Of a stretch of DNA of 21,070 bases, positions 6,452 to 14,616 are shown piece by piece; within the stretch, counting starts at the first letter, position 1, and each line of letters begins with the position of its first letter. A program made the translations under genes and the position numbers. The notes under the pieces are model-generated. The model worked only from the letters and a program-made list of their open reading frames with translations, was not told where the DNA came from and searched no databases. The stretch is from positions 1-21,070 of the forward strand of contig CAYYNB010000105.1 in assembly GCA_964472565.1 (NCBI GenBank), in the 5' to 3' direction. Origin of the DNA: DATAMF01 sp964472565. GTDB taxonomy: Bacteria; Chloroflexota; Anaerolineae; Aggregatilineales; Aggregatilineaceae.

Positions 6452-8116
6452 ATGGATGTCAAACAGCTTAAAAATGACTGGGAACAGGGCAAGTTAAGCA
6501 AGATTCTGAATAAGTTCCCCGAACGCAAAGCGCAGTTCAGCACCTCGTCGGATATTCCGCTGGAGCGGTTTTATGTGCCGGAAGGCGGGGACGGCGAGCA
6601 GTATATGAGCGAACTGGGCTTCCCCGGCGAATATCCGTTTACACGCGGGGTACAGCCGACGATGTATCGCGGGCGGTTCTGGACGATGCGGCAATATGCG
6701 GGCTACGCCACCGCCGAAGAAACAAACGCGCGCTACCGTTTTTTGCTCGGCGCGGGGCAAACCGGGTTGAGCGTGGCGTTCGACCTGCCGACGCAGATCG
6801 GCTACGACTCGGATGATCCGATGGCGCTGGGTGAAGTCGGCAAGGTGGGCGTCAGTATTCCTTCCGTGCGGGACATGGCGCGGCTGTTCGAGGGTATTCC
6901 GCTGGATAAAGTTTCAACCAGCATGACGATCAACGCACCCGCAACGATTCTGCTGGCGATGTATATCGCGGTGGGCAAACAGCAGGGCGTCGAACCGAAC
7001 AAACTGCGCGGCACGGTGCAAAATGATATTCTGAAGGAATACATCGCGCGCGGCACGTATATTTTCCCCCCTGCTCCATCGATGCGGCTGATCACCGATC
7101 TGTTTGCATTCTGCGCGAAGGAAGTGCCGCACTGGAACACGATCAGCATCAGCGGCTATCACATCCGCGAGGCAGGATCAACGGCGGTGCAGGAAGTCGC
7201 GTTTACGCTGGCGGACGGAATCGCGTATGTACAGGGCGCGCTGGATGCCGGGCTGAATGTGGACGAGTTCGCGCCGCAGTTGAGCTTCTTCTTTAATGCA
7301 CACAATAATTTTCTGGAAGAAGTGGCGAAGTTCCGCGCGGCACGGCGGCTGTGGGCGCGCATCATGCGGGAGCGGTTCAAGGCGCAAGACCCCAAAAGCT
7401 GGTCGCTCAAATTCCATACGCAGACGGGCGGCAGCACACTCACCGCGCAGCAGCCGGAAAACAACATCGTGCGCGTGACGATGCAGGCGCTGGCGGCGGT
7501 GTTGGGCGGGACGCAAAGCCTGCACACGAACAGTATGGACGAAGCGCTGGCACTACCTACCGAGTCCGCTGTACAGATCGCGCTGCGCACCCAGCAAATT
7601 ATTGCTTACGAGTCCGGTGTAGCGGATACGATTGATCCATTGGCGGGCAGTTATCTGATCGAACACCTGACAAATGAGATCGAACAGCGGGCGTGTGATT
7701 ATATCGAGAAGATCGACAGCATGGGCGGGGCGCTCAAGGCGATTGAGGCGGGCTTCATCCAGAATGAGATCAACGACGCGGCGTATGCCTACCAGCGGGC
7801 CGTAGAACACAAAGAACATATCGTGGTGGGCGTGAACCAGTTCACCAGCGAAAAAGAAGACGGGCAGAGCCGTAAAATTCTGCGCGTAGACCCGGCGATT
7901 GAACAGGCGCAGCGCGATAAACTGGCGCAACTGCGCGCCGCACGCGATAACGGGCGCGCGGCGGAACTGCTCGGCCAGCTTGAAACAGCAGCCAAAGGCA
8001 GCGATAACCTGATGCCGCTGTTCATTACGTGCGTCGAAAACGACATCACCCTGGGCGAGATTTGCCATGTCCTGCGCGGCGTGTTTGGTGAATACCGCCC
8101 CAGCGTAACCATTTAG
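6452..8116 (+). CDS. Methylmalonyl-CoA mutase, large (catalytic) subunit
   Basis: A 554-residue alpha/beta-barrel subunit of a B12-dependent acyl-CoA mutase that interconverts methylmalonyl-CoA and succinyl-CoA. Only the substrate-binding part is present; the C-terminal B12-binding domain is absent, as in archaeal-type two-subunit enzymes. By spacing against known mutases, Tyr82 (RQYAG), Arg200 (EYIARGTYIFPP) and His237 (SGYHIREAG) correspond to Tyr89, Arg207 and His244 of the Propionibacterium enzyme. The Tyr/Arg pair favours methylmalonyl-CoA over isobutyryl-CoA. The small subunit and the MeaB chaperone are not in this window. The start has only a weak ribosome binding site (GAGAGC). It heads a probable five-gene operon; an AT-rich promoter region (possible boxes at 6370 and 6392) lies upstream. 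Confidence 0.95.
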   Translation: MDVKQLKNDWEQGKLSKILNKFPERKAQFSTSSDIPLERFYVPEGGDGEQYMSELGFPGEYPFTRGVQPTMYRGRFWTMRQYAGYATAEETNARYRFLLGAGQTGLSVAFDLPTQIGYDSDDPMALGEVGKVGVSIPSVRDMARLFEGIPLDKVSTSMTINAPATILLAMYIAVGKQQGVEPNKLRGTVQNDILKEYIARGTYIFPPAPSMRLITDLFAFCAKEVPHWNTISISGYHIREAGSTAVQEVAFTLADGIAYVQGALDAGLNVDEFAPQLSFFFNAHNNFLEEVAKFRAARRLWARIMRERFKAQDPKSWSLKFHTQTGGSTLTAQQPENNIVRVTMQALAAVLGGTQSLHTNSMDEALALPTESAVQIALRTQQIIAYESGVADTIDPLAGSYLIEHLTNEIEQRACDYIEKIDSMGGALKAIEAGFIQNEINDAAYAYQRAVEHKEHIVVGVNQFTSEKEDGQSRKILRVDPAIEQAQRDKLAQLRAARDNGRAAELLGQLETAAKGSDNLMPLFITCVENDITLGEICHVLRGVFGEYRPSVTI

Positions 8117-8131
8117 GGGGGAATATCAGGG

Positions 8132-8854
8132 GTGACGGAGAAAGAAAACCGCTATTTAATTGTGGGTCCAGGGCGCAGCGGGTCCAGCCTGCTGGCGGCA
8201 ATACTGGTGAACACAGGCGCAAGCTTTGATCTGCCTGTGCTGGAAAACTGGGAATCACGGGCGGGAGCCTATGAACACCCGCGGATTTATGCGGCGCGGC
8301 GCTGGCAGGCGCGCATGCTCAAAGTTGACGACTCGCGGATCCCCAGCCGGATCCGCGGGGCATTTTGTAACAAGCGGATGGAGCATGATCTGCGTGAGGT
8401 GTTGGAACGGGCGTGTTATGTCAAGTCGTCCGACCTGATCTGGCTGGTGCATCCGATCTATAAACTGGGCTACTGGCCCCAGATCATCGTATCGTACCGG
8501 GATTTTATGGGCTATGCGCGCAGCCGCTATCTGAAATTTGGGCTATCGATGCAGCAACTGGTACAGACGTATGTTGAAGTGTACAGCACGGCGCTGCTGG
8601 AACTGCATACGTTTGGCGGGTGCGTGGTCGATTATACGGATATGCTGACCGTCAGCGAAACCGGGTGGGCGAAAGCACTGGCACAGATTACCGGAATCGC
8701 GCAGCAGAGCATTCTGGATGAGCGCAAGAAGATCGTGGATCGGGACCCCCGTCCTGCGCCGCCACTGTATGATTTTCTGGCGTGTCAGGAAGACCTGATA
8801 CGGATTCAGCACAGCTTTGAGGCGCTGAAGGGCGTCGTAGTCGAGCCGAAGTAG
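8132..8854 (+). CDS. Sulfotransferase-like P-loop protein
   Basis: A 240-residue protein starting at GTG, 15 bases after the mutase stop. The N-terminal loop GPGRSGSSLLAAIL (residues 12-25) matches the 5'-phosphosulfate (PAPS) binding loop of sulfotransferases. A second block, IVSYRDFMGYARSRY, has Arg123 and Ser131 eight residues apart, as in the 3'-phosphate site. The C-terminal third (VVDYTDML, then LAQITGI) also follows the family pattern. The acceptor is unknown; lipids, glycans or small molecules are possible. It is short for the family and lacks a signal peptide. Its place in an operon with a mutase is not an obvious pathway link. Confidence 0.8.
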   Translation: MTEKENRYLIVGPGRSGSSLLAAILVNTGASFDLPVLENWESRAGAYEHPRIYAARRWQARMLKVDDSRIPSRIRGAFCNKRMEHDLREVLERACYVKSSDLIWLVHPIYKLGYWPQIIVSYRDFMGYARSRYLKFGLSMQQLVQTYVEVYSTALLELHTFGGCVVDYTDMLTVSETGWAKALAQITGIAQQSILDERKKIVDRDPRPAPPLYDFLACQEDLIRIQHSFEALKGVVVEPK

Positions 8855-8867
8855 GGCGAGTAAATCG

Positions 8868-9341
8868 ATGGCCGGAACCGTTGGCGTTTTACTGATGGGG
8901 ATTTTGCTGCTGGTGATCGGTGGGCGGCAGGTCGGGCGCTGGATACAGGACCGGCGCTGGGTCGCTCGCTTTCGAGCATGGCCGACAGCGATGGGAAAAA
9001 TCACACAGTCACGGGTGAAATTCGACGGCCCGCTGGATGATCCCGAATTTTCATATGCCTATGTGCCGGATATTGGGTACAAGTATATGGTGAACGGTGT
9101 GACCTATACCGGGACCGCCTACGCGGATCGAGACCCCGACCTGGAAGACAGCGTGCGCGAACTGGTGGCGCAGTATCCGTTGTGGGCAACGATTACGGTT
9201 CGTTACGATCCGCGTTATCCGCGCGATTCGATCATCGAGACGCTGGAAGATTATACGTCGTGGAAGCCGTTGGGCGTGGGAATCGGCGCGCTGGTGGCGG
9301 GGCTGACACTCGTCAGTGTCGTGATCATCCCCCTGTTTTAA
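8868..9341 (+). CDS. DUF3592-family membrane protein
   Basis: A 157-residue protein with one hydrophobic helix at each end (residues about 3-21 and 134-156) enclosing a beta-rich domain of about 110 residues. The family signature is visible: YKYMVNGVTYTGTAY in the middle, then YPLWATITVRYDPRYPRDSIIE before the second helix. DUF3592 proteins are membrane proteins of unknown function. The gene starts 13 bases after the sulfotransferase-like gene with a weak ribosome binding site (GGGCGAG) and belongs to the same transcription unit. Confidence 0.87.
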   Translation: MAGTVGVLLMGILLLVIGGRQVGRWIQDRRWVARFRAWPTAMGKITQSRVKFDGPLDDPEFSYAYVPDIGYKYMVNGVTYTGTAYADRDPDLEDSVRELVAQYPLWATITVRYDPRYPRDSIIETLEDYTSWKPLGVGIGALVAGLTLVSVVIIPLF

Positions 9342-9407
9342 GTGCTGGCCCTAACCCGCGTTTTGCAGGAAAATAGAAAGACGAAGTGGAGTGGAAAAGA
9401 GAAGGCC

Positions 9408-10355
9408 ATGTATATTGCCTGTCCGCGCTGCGATTGGCGGCCCCAGCCCAGTGATCGCTGGACCTGTTCGTGCGGCTATGTGTGGCACACCTTCGATACA
9501 CACGGCGTCTGCCCGGACTGCGGCAAGGTTTGGACGGAAACACAGTGTGTCGTCCGGCGCGGCTGTGGGCAGTGGTCCGATCATGATGACTGGTATCATG
9601 ATGATGACGAACTCACGGTCGAAGATTACCTTGCCAACCCCCACCTGATCACCGTCCCGGTGCCGGAGATCACCCCGATAAATGAACTGCTGGCGCGAGC
9701 CGATCAGATTGTGGAAGAACTCAGCCTGTTTTCAGAAATCGATGAACATGACCGGGTGGATATCCGGCGGATTGTGCTAACGGAACGCCATTTGACGCGG
9801 ACCAGCGGGCATGTGATCGCGGTGGTGCCGATTGGCCCGGTGGCGTCCTTTATTCTGGATGGAACCGTGAACGCGCTGGAGTCGATTTTTGTCCACCAGA
9901 TTCGTGTGTGCGATCCGGTGCTGCCCCACCCCGACGCGCTGAATATGCAGCGCCGCCAATTTCGCGTCTCGTATTTGCTGGACAAGCTGGCCGATGCCTT
10001 TGAGCCGGATGTGTTTCGCGTCGTGGGGCTGATCGATGCAGAGATTTATGTGGTGGGCACAAATTTTGTGTACGGCTGGCATTGGCCGGGGGGCAGTTCA
10101 ACGATTATTGGGTACCGTCCGTTTTATGCGCCCAATTCGATCCCCGGCGAAAGCCGCGAAGAGATGCTGTGCCGCCGCGTGGCCGCCACCGTGATCAGCC
10201 AGATGCGGAGCATGTTGGGATTGGGAGTGTGTTCGACGGCGGGGTGCGCGGGGAATTTCAGCCACAGCCTGGAAGATACGGATCAAAAGCGGGCGTGGTT
10301 GTGTCCCGACTGCCGGAACAAACTCGCGGCGTGGATCAGACCGGAATACCTGTAA
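9408..10355 (+). CDS. Zinc-ribbon plus catalytically dead archaemetzincin-like protein
   Basis: A 315-residue fusion. Residues 5-53 hold zinc-ribbon cysteine pairs (CPRC, CSC, CPDC, then C47 and C53). Residues about 134-305 follow the archaemetzincin fold: VIAVVPIGPV, then VVGLIDAEIYVVGTNFVYG, and a terminal Cys4 site C275-x4-C280...C299-x2-C302 with the family's NFSHSLEDTD between. The metalloprotease helix is degenerate: where archaemetzincins have HELGH-TLGLGHC, this protein has SQMRSMLGLGVC (264-275), so all three zinc-binding histidines and the catalytic glutamate are lost. It should therefore bind structural zinc but not cleave peptides. The ATG at 9408 is preferred over the upstream GTG at 9342, because a GAGAAGG box precedes it and the first cysteine pair follows directly. 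Confidence 0.85.
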   Translation: MYIACPRCDWRPQPSDRWTCSCGYVWHTFDTHGVCPDCGKVWTETQCVVRRGCGQWSDHDDWYHDDDELTVEDYLANPHLITVPVPEITPINELLARADQIVEELSLFSEIDEHDRVDIRRIVLTERHLTRTSGHVIAVVPIGPVASFILDGTVNALESIFVHQIRVCDPVLPHPDALNMQRRQFRVSYLLDKLADAFEPDVFRVVGLIDAEIYVVGTNFVYGWHWPGGSSTIIGYRPFYAPNSIPGESREEMLCRRVAATVISQMRSMLGLGVCSTAGCAGNFSHSLEDTDQKRAWLCPDCRNKLAAWIRPEYL

Positions 10356-10549
10356 TGCGGATGCGACGTTTCTTTCGCAGTTTCGGGTTTATCTTTATCC
10401 TGAGTTTGATTGCCGCCAAAGTGCTGATCGAACTGACCTCCCCGGTGTTTGTCTTCATCATGGCGATGCTGCTGCCGATCCCGGCGTATCTGATCGCGGT
10501 GTGGTGGGACAGGCGGCAGAAGCGGAACGATAACCGGGGCGATTTGTGA
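10355..10549 (+). CDS. Small two-helix membrane protein
   Basis: A 64-residue protein whose ATG overlaps the stop of the preceding gene (TAATG), so it is translationally coupled. It has a basic N-terminus (MRMRRFFR), a hydrophobic helix at about 9-24, a second at about 30-50, and a highly charged tail (WWDRRQKRNDNRGDL), consistent with two membrane passes. It is easily overlooked because it lies inside a longer frame that begins within the upstream gene. The last four codons and the stop are supplied by a dispersed palindromic repeat (10536-10557), so the tail may have been altered by repeat insertion. No family is recognised. Confidence 0.65.
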   Translation: MRMRRFFRSFGFIFILSLIAAKVLIELTSPVFVFIMAMLLPIPAYLIAVWWDRRQKRNDNRGDL

Positions 10550-10557
10550 ATCGCCCC
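10536..10557. repeat. Palindromic intergenic repeat (GGGGCGATT module)
   Basis: GGGGCGATT and AATCGCCCC form a nine-base-pair perfect inverted repeat around TGTG. It is nearly identical to 4667-4687, where the loop is CGTG, and both copies continue with a GA(C/A)GAA run. It overlaps the 3' end of the preceding small gene and could serve as a transcript-end hairpin. Confidence 0.7.
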
Positions 10558-10604
10558 GACGAAAATCATGCTTTTACGGGACTACGATTTGTCCAGGGGA
10601 TGGA

Positions 10605-12098
10605 TCAGGGCGCAGACAGTGCGCCCGTTTGAAGCATCAGGTCCAACATATCCATCGCAATCCATTCTTCAACTATTTGGCCATCGACCAGATAGGCAAC
10701 CGTATTGATCCGCAGGGTAATTTCGTTGCCCGTCGGCGCTAAGACAAGTGCATCACTCTCAATCGTGCCCGTATGCGTGCCGTGGATCATTACTGTCGCC
10801 GCCACACGATCTCCTTCGGCGATGACGATCTCAACCGAGACCTCCATATCTGGTAAACCGGCCCGTAGCTGGCGGATCGGCTCTAACAATCCAGGCAGAT
10901 TTTCCAGGTCGGTGTTCACATGAACCACATAATCCGAGGAAGCCAATGCTTCCGCAGCCAGCATATCGCCCTGCCCCCACACGGTTTGATACCAGCGGAT
11001 CACCGCCTGTTTGTTGGCCTGCTCCTCCTCCGGCGCAGCCCCGGTGAGCGGCAGCGGCATATCTGGCGCGCGCCCGTTGAGCACGTTGATCAACTGCGTG
11101 GTAAACCGTTCGCCAGCGGCAGAGGTGGCAACCCGTAGCGGACTACCCGCCGGATCGCTCACAGTACGCCCGGACTGCGGTCCTTCTTCTTCGATGACGT
11201 GGATCGTCTGCATCTCGATCCCCGCGAGGCTTTCATCGACGGCAATCGCCGCCGCCAGGGGATCCCAGAAGTAATAATCGCCAGAGCGGATAAACCAACG
11301 ATTCTTGGACAGCGCCTTGAAGACAAAATCGGCGGATCGCGTCTGGCGATCATGCTGGAAGCTGTAGTAAAAATCCCAGGTGAGGGGGACCGTGTTGGTG
11401 GCATCCAGTGGAACCAGCGTCACCGGCGCGCCAGACGCAAAAACCAGATTGGCGGCATAGGGATCAACATAAATGTTCCATTCCGCGACGGTGTTATCAT
11501 CCAGTCCCATCAGATTGCCCGGCACATTGACGGCCCCGCCCATGACATAGATCATCTGCACCTGATCGATCAAGGCGGGCTGGGCTTCGAGCAGTTCGCC
11601 AATCGTGGTCAACGGTCCCAGCGTGAGGAGGGTGACGGGCTGTGGGGTATCGTTCAGCACTGACGCGATCAGATCAACGGCGGTGATCTCTAGCACAGGC
11701 GCAGAACTGGCGGGCAGCGGCAGGCCCAGCATCGAGTCTACGCTGTTACGCCACTCGATGGGGAACACGTGGGAACCTTGCAGCGGGGTTTCACGCCCAC
11801 AGGCCACCGGAATATCGGGATACCCGCCCAGCGCCAACAGATGTTGGGCATTGGGCACACCGGCCCCGCAATGAGTCTCACCCGTTCCGGTGATGGTCAG
11901 AGCTTTAACCTCGATAGCGGGCTGTTGGAGCAAATAGAGGATGGCGATCCAGTCGTCCAGGGCCATATCCGTGTCAATAATAACCGGACGCGGCGATGCT
12001 TGAAGCACTTGATGCGCCGCTGCCCGATGTGGCACGGCCCCCGTTACGAGCACGACAAACCACACCAACAGACTCAACACAGCGAAATTTCGACGCAT
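10605..12098 (-). CDS. Secreted nucleoside hydrolase fused to a SnoaL-like domain
   Basis: A 497-residue two-domain exported protein. Residues 1-28 form a signal peptide. Residues 38-345 are an inosine-uridine-type nucleoside hydrolase: the calcium-binding motif IDTDMALDDW (Asp42, 44, 48, 49), YVMGGAV (184-190), EWNIYVDPYAANLVF (206-220) and WDPLA (278-282). Most IU-type enzymes have His where Trp278 lies, a change known in purine-specific nucleoside hydrolases. Residues 358-490 form a SnoaL/ester-cyclase-like NTF2 fold (VIRWYQTVWGQGD at the start, ITLRINTVAYLVDGQIVEEW near the end). The start at 12098 is chosen because AAGGAGGG lies nine bases upstream, inside the longer frame. Extracellular nucleoside scavenging is a plausible role; the purpose of the second domain is unknown. 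Confidence 0.9.
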   Translation of the reverse strand: MRRNFAVLSLLVWFVVLVTGAVPHRAAAHQVLQASPRPVIIDTDMALDDWIAILYLLQQPAIEVKALTITGTGETHCGAGVPNAQHLLALGGYPDIPVACGRETPLQGSHVFPIEWRNSVDSMLGLPLPASSAPVLEITAVDLIASVLNDTPQPVTLLTLGPLTTIGELLEAQPALIDQVQMIYVMGGAVNVPGNLMGLDDNTVAEWNIYVDPYAANLVFASGAPVTLVPLDATNTVPLTWDFYYSFQHDRQTRSADFVFKALSKNRWFIRSGDYYFWDPLAAAIAVDESLAGIEMQTIHVIEEEGPQSGRTVSDPAGSPLRVATSAAGERFTTQLINVLNGRAPDMPLPLTGAAPEEEQANKQAVIRWYQTVWGQGDMLAAEALASSDYVVHVNTDLENLPGLLEPIRQLRAGLPDMEVSVEIVIAEGDRVAATVMIHGTHTGTIESDALVLAPTGNEITLRINTVAYLVDGQIVEEWIAMDMLDLMLQTGALSAP

Positions 12099-12224
12099 AT
12101 TCAAAGACCCTCCTTCGATGAACCACACCTGACCGAAGAGAAAAGGCTACTGCCGTCATTGTCGCAACTTGTGTTGTCATGACCTGTCCGAGTAAAGTCC
12201 CGTTGGGCGATGCATGAAGCGCCG

Positions 12225-14519
12225 TTACTGCACGTTCCAAACCTGCATGGTGTTATCCCCGGCAATCGTCGCCAGTTCGGTGCCATCTGGTTTCCAGGTG
12301 ATGCTATACGCCATTGAAGACGGAAACAACGTGATCAGCAGTTGGCCGGATGCTGCATCCCAGATGCGCACGGTGTTATCGCGTCCCGCAGTAGCGATCC
12401 GCGTGCCGTCAGGACTCCAGGCCAGCGCCAGAAGGCTGTCGGTGTGGGCGGTCAGATAACGCAGCGTGCGCCCGCTGGCCGCATCCCAGATCACGCCGTC
12501 GAATACGGCATTTGTCCCCGCAATGCGCGACTGATCGGGACTCCAACGGATAATCGGGCAGACATCCTGTTCATCTATCGGCGCGGAGGCCAGCAGTTGC
12601 AGAGATGCGCCATCATAGATTTTCAGCATAGCCTGGCTGATGATCGCAAAGCGGGTGATGTCCTGGTTCCAGGATGCGGTGAAATTGTAGATACTGATGG
12701 GATCGCTGACTTCGTAAAAAGCAAGCTGACCATCACTGACCCGCCAGACATAAAAGCCGCTGTAGCCGGATACCGCAAACGGGCCGGGGTAGCTGGTCGT
12801 CAGGGACACGTAGAGATGCGTGCCGTCAGGCGTCCAGTTGACGTATTCGATGAAATAGTCCATGAACAGGGACATGCCTGCATCACGTTCATAGTACGGA
12901 GGCGCGGCCACATAGGTGATAAACTCACCCGTTGCAGTCCGCCACAGCGTCAGACAGGTATGGCCTTCTTCCCGGGCGGTCTCAGCCGGAGTCAACGCGA
13001 CCACCACCACCAGCGAATTATCGGGCGAAAAACTGGCGGAGCGTAATTCTTGCAGCGTGCCGCACACCTGCTCAATGTTCAGGGTTTGGCCGGATTCGGT
13101 GATCGTGACGGTGGGCTGGCTGAGCGTTGCCTGCCAGGATGTCGAGGGCGGCGTGGGCTGGTTGAGCCAATCAACCTGAGCCGACGGGCTAAAGGGTTGG
13201 ACACGCTTGATCTCCGAAAAGTCCTGTGTCTTCAACAGATAAATATAACCGCGATCCAGCACGGCCAACTCATTCGTGCCGGGGCGAATCGCCAGAGCGA
13301 GCGAACTGATGGGCAGGTTGACAGGCTCGAGCAGTTCGGAATTGCCGAACAACGCGGTATCCCCATAGGGAGGCAGCGCCCAGACGATGCCGCTGCTGTC
13401 GGCCAGCCAATCGACCCCCACCGGGCACACATCCAGCGCCAGCGCATCGATACTGCGGGTAAACGTTTGGGTCGCCGCATCCCACAGGCGGAAAAAGCTG
13501 AGGTAACACGCATTGTCCACCAGCAACTGCTTGCCGTCGGGACTCCAGCGCAGGTCGTTGATCGCGCTATAAAATTCCTCATTTAACCCCGGCGGCGTTT
13601 CGATGGGGGTAAGCGAGGTGGCATCCCAAACCCGAATCGCGCCGCTGCCAATGTAGACCGGATCATCCCCAATGCCATAACCGACGGCAATCTGTGAACC
13701 GTCAGGATTCCAGGTCAGCGTCAGGGCCTGCCCTTCGGCAGCTAATTCGCCCACCTGCTCCCCGCTGGCGGCATCCCACACGATCACAACGGAGTCGCGG
13801 GCGGCGCTGGCAAACCGGGCGCTGTCGGGACTCCACGCCAGATCGAGGATCGTACTCGAATGGCCGATCAAGACGCGGTTTTCGCCTGTCGCCAAATTCC
13901 ACAGCGAAATCGAGCCGTCTGCACTGCCGCCCGCCAACCTTTGACCATCGGGACTCCAGGCCAGCACCGCGATGTCTGGCGCGTGGATCTGCTGAAGGGG
14001 ATCGAGGGCGGCGGTGTAAAGCTGGACGCCCAAACTAGTCCCAACCGCTACCGTTTGCCCATCGGGACTCCAGGCGAGGGTGCGCGGCAGACCGCTGCCC
14101 GATGATTGCAGCAGGCGATCCGGCGCGGTGGGCAGCGGATTCGGCGCGGGATCGGCAACCGGTTCGGTGAAATACAGAGCGCTGGCCCCTTCCGCCGACC
14201 AGCCGGTGATTCCGCCCATCGTCACGACCTGCCACCACCAGTATTCCCCGGCGCATTCCGGCCCGGCGATGACGGTGAAGCGGTCATCATATTGCATATC
14301 GACCAGAATACGCCCGTCTGCGCCCGGTGTTTCGCGGACGCGCAGCACCCCGGCCAAGCCTTCGCCGGAAACGGTGACACGGCCCATGGTGCCCACCGTC
14401 AGGCGGGTGGCCGGTGCGCCAGGACAGTCGCCCGCCTGCGCCGCTGCGGTTGGCAGGGGCCGCAAGGCAAACACAAGCGTGATCAGCAGCATGAGAATCA
14501 GGACTCGTTGTCGATGCAT
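12225..14519 (-). CDS. Secreted SH3-like and WD40 double beta-propeller protein
   Basis: A 764-residue exported protein. Residues 1-27 form a signal peptide. Residues about 38-120 resemble a bacterial SH3-like domain (GVLRVRETPGADG, then WWWQVVTMGGITGW). From about residue 140 to the end there are roughly 14 WD40-type blades, enough for two seven-bladed propellers. The best preserved carry AWSPDG and IWDAASG at both ends of the region (for example LAWSPDGTRIATAGRDNTV), while the central blades are diverged. Such proteins usually form extracellular protein-binding scaffolds; no enzyme domain is visible. A GAAGAGGG box lies nine bases before the ATG. The neighbours on the same strand are also exported proteins, but the gaps of about 100 bases argue for separate transcripts. 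Confidence 0.9.
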   Translation of the reverse strand: MHRQRVLILMLLITLVFALRPLPTAAAQAGDCPGAPATRLTVGTMGRVTVSGEGLAGVLRVRETPGADGRILVDMQYDDRFTVIAGPECAGEYWWWQVVTMGGITGWSAEGASALYFTEPVADPAPNPLPTAPDRLLQSSGSGLPRTLAWSPDGQTVAVGTSLGVQLYTAALDPLQQIHAPDIAVLAWSPDGQRLAGGSADGSISLWNLATGENRVLIGHSSTILDLAWSPDSARFASAARDSVVIVWDAASGEQVGELAAEGQALTLTWNPDGSQIAVGYGIGDDPVYIGSGAIRVWDATSLTPIETPPGLNEEFYSAINDLRWSPDGKQLLVDNACYLSFFRLWDAATQTFTRSIDALALDVCPVGVDWLADSSGIVWALPPYGDTALFGNSELLEPVNLPISSLALAIRPGTNELAVLDRGYIYLLKTQDFSEIKRVQPFSPSAQVDWLNQPTPPSTSWQATLSQPTVTITESGQTLNIEQVCGTLQELRSASFSPDNSLVVVVALTPAETAREEGHTCLTLWRTATGEFITYVAAPPYYERDAGMSLFMDYFIEYVNWTPDGTHLYVSLTTSYPGPFAVSGYSGFYVWRVSDGQLAFYEVSDPISIYNFTASWNQDITRFAIISQAMLKIYDGASLQLLASAPIDEQDVCPIIRWSPDQSRIAGTNAVFDGVIWDAASGRTLRYLTAHTDSLLALAWSPDGTRIATAGRDNTVRIWDAASGQLLITLFPSSMAYSITWKPDGTELATIAGDNTMQVWNVQ

Positions 14520-14616
14520 ATCATTTTTCCCTCTTCATAAAACGCGCGTCCCCCCGGTTTTATTTAAGCACATCATCTGGACGGCTGGCGGATGTTTCCT
14601 CGACGTTTAATCACCG

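Noticed and set aside
10082..10549. 155-codon plus-strand frame
   Set aside because: Only its last 64 codons, from the ATG at 10355, look like a real membrane protein; the rest is an out-of-frame shadow of the pseudo-archaemetzincin gene.
12225..14519. Repeated DNA words in the WD40 gene (for example CGGGACTCCAG)
   Set aside because: They encode the recurring WSPDG motif of the propeller blades and are explained by the protein repeat, not by a mobile or regulatory element.
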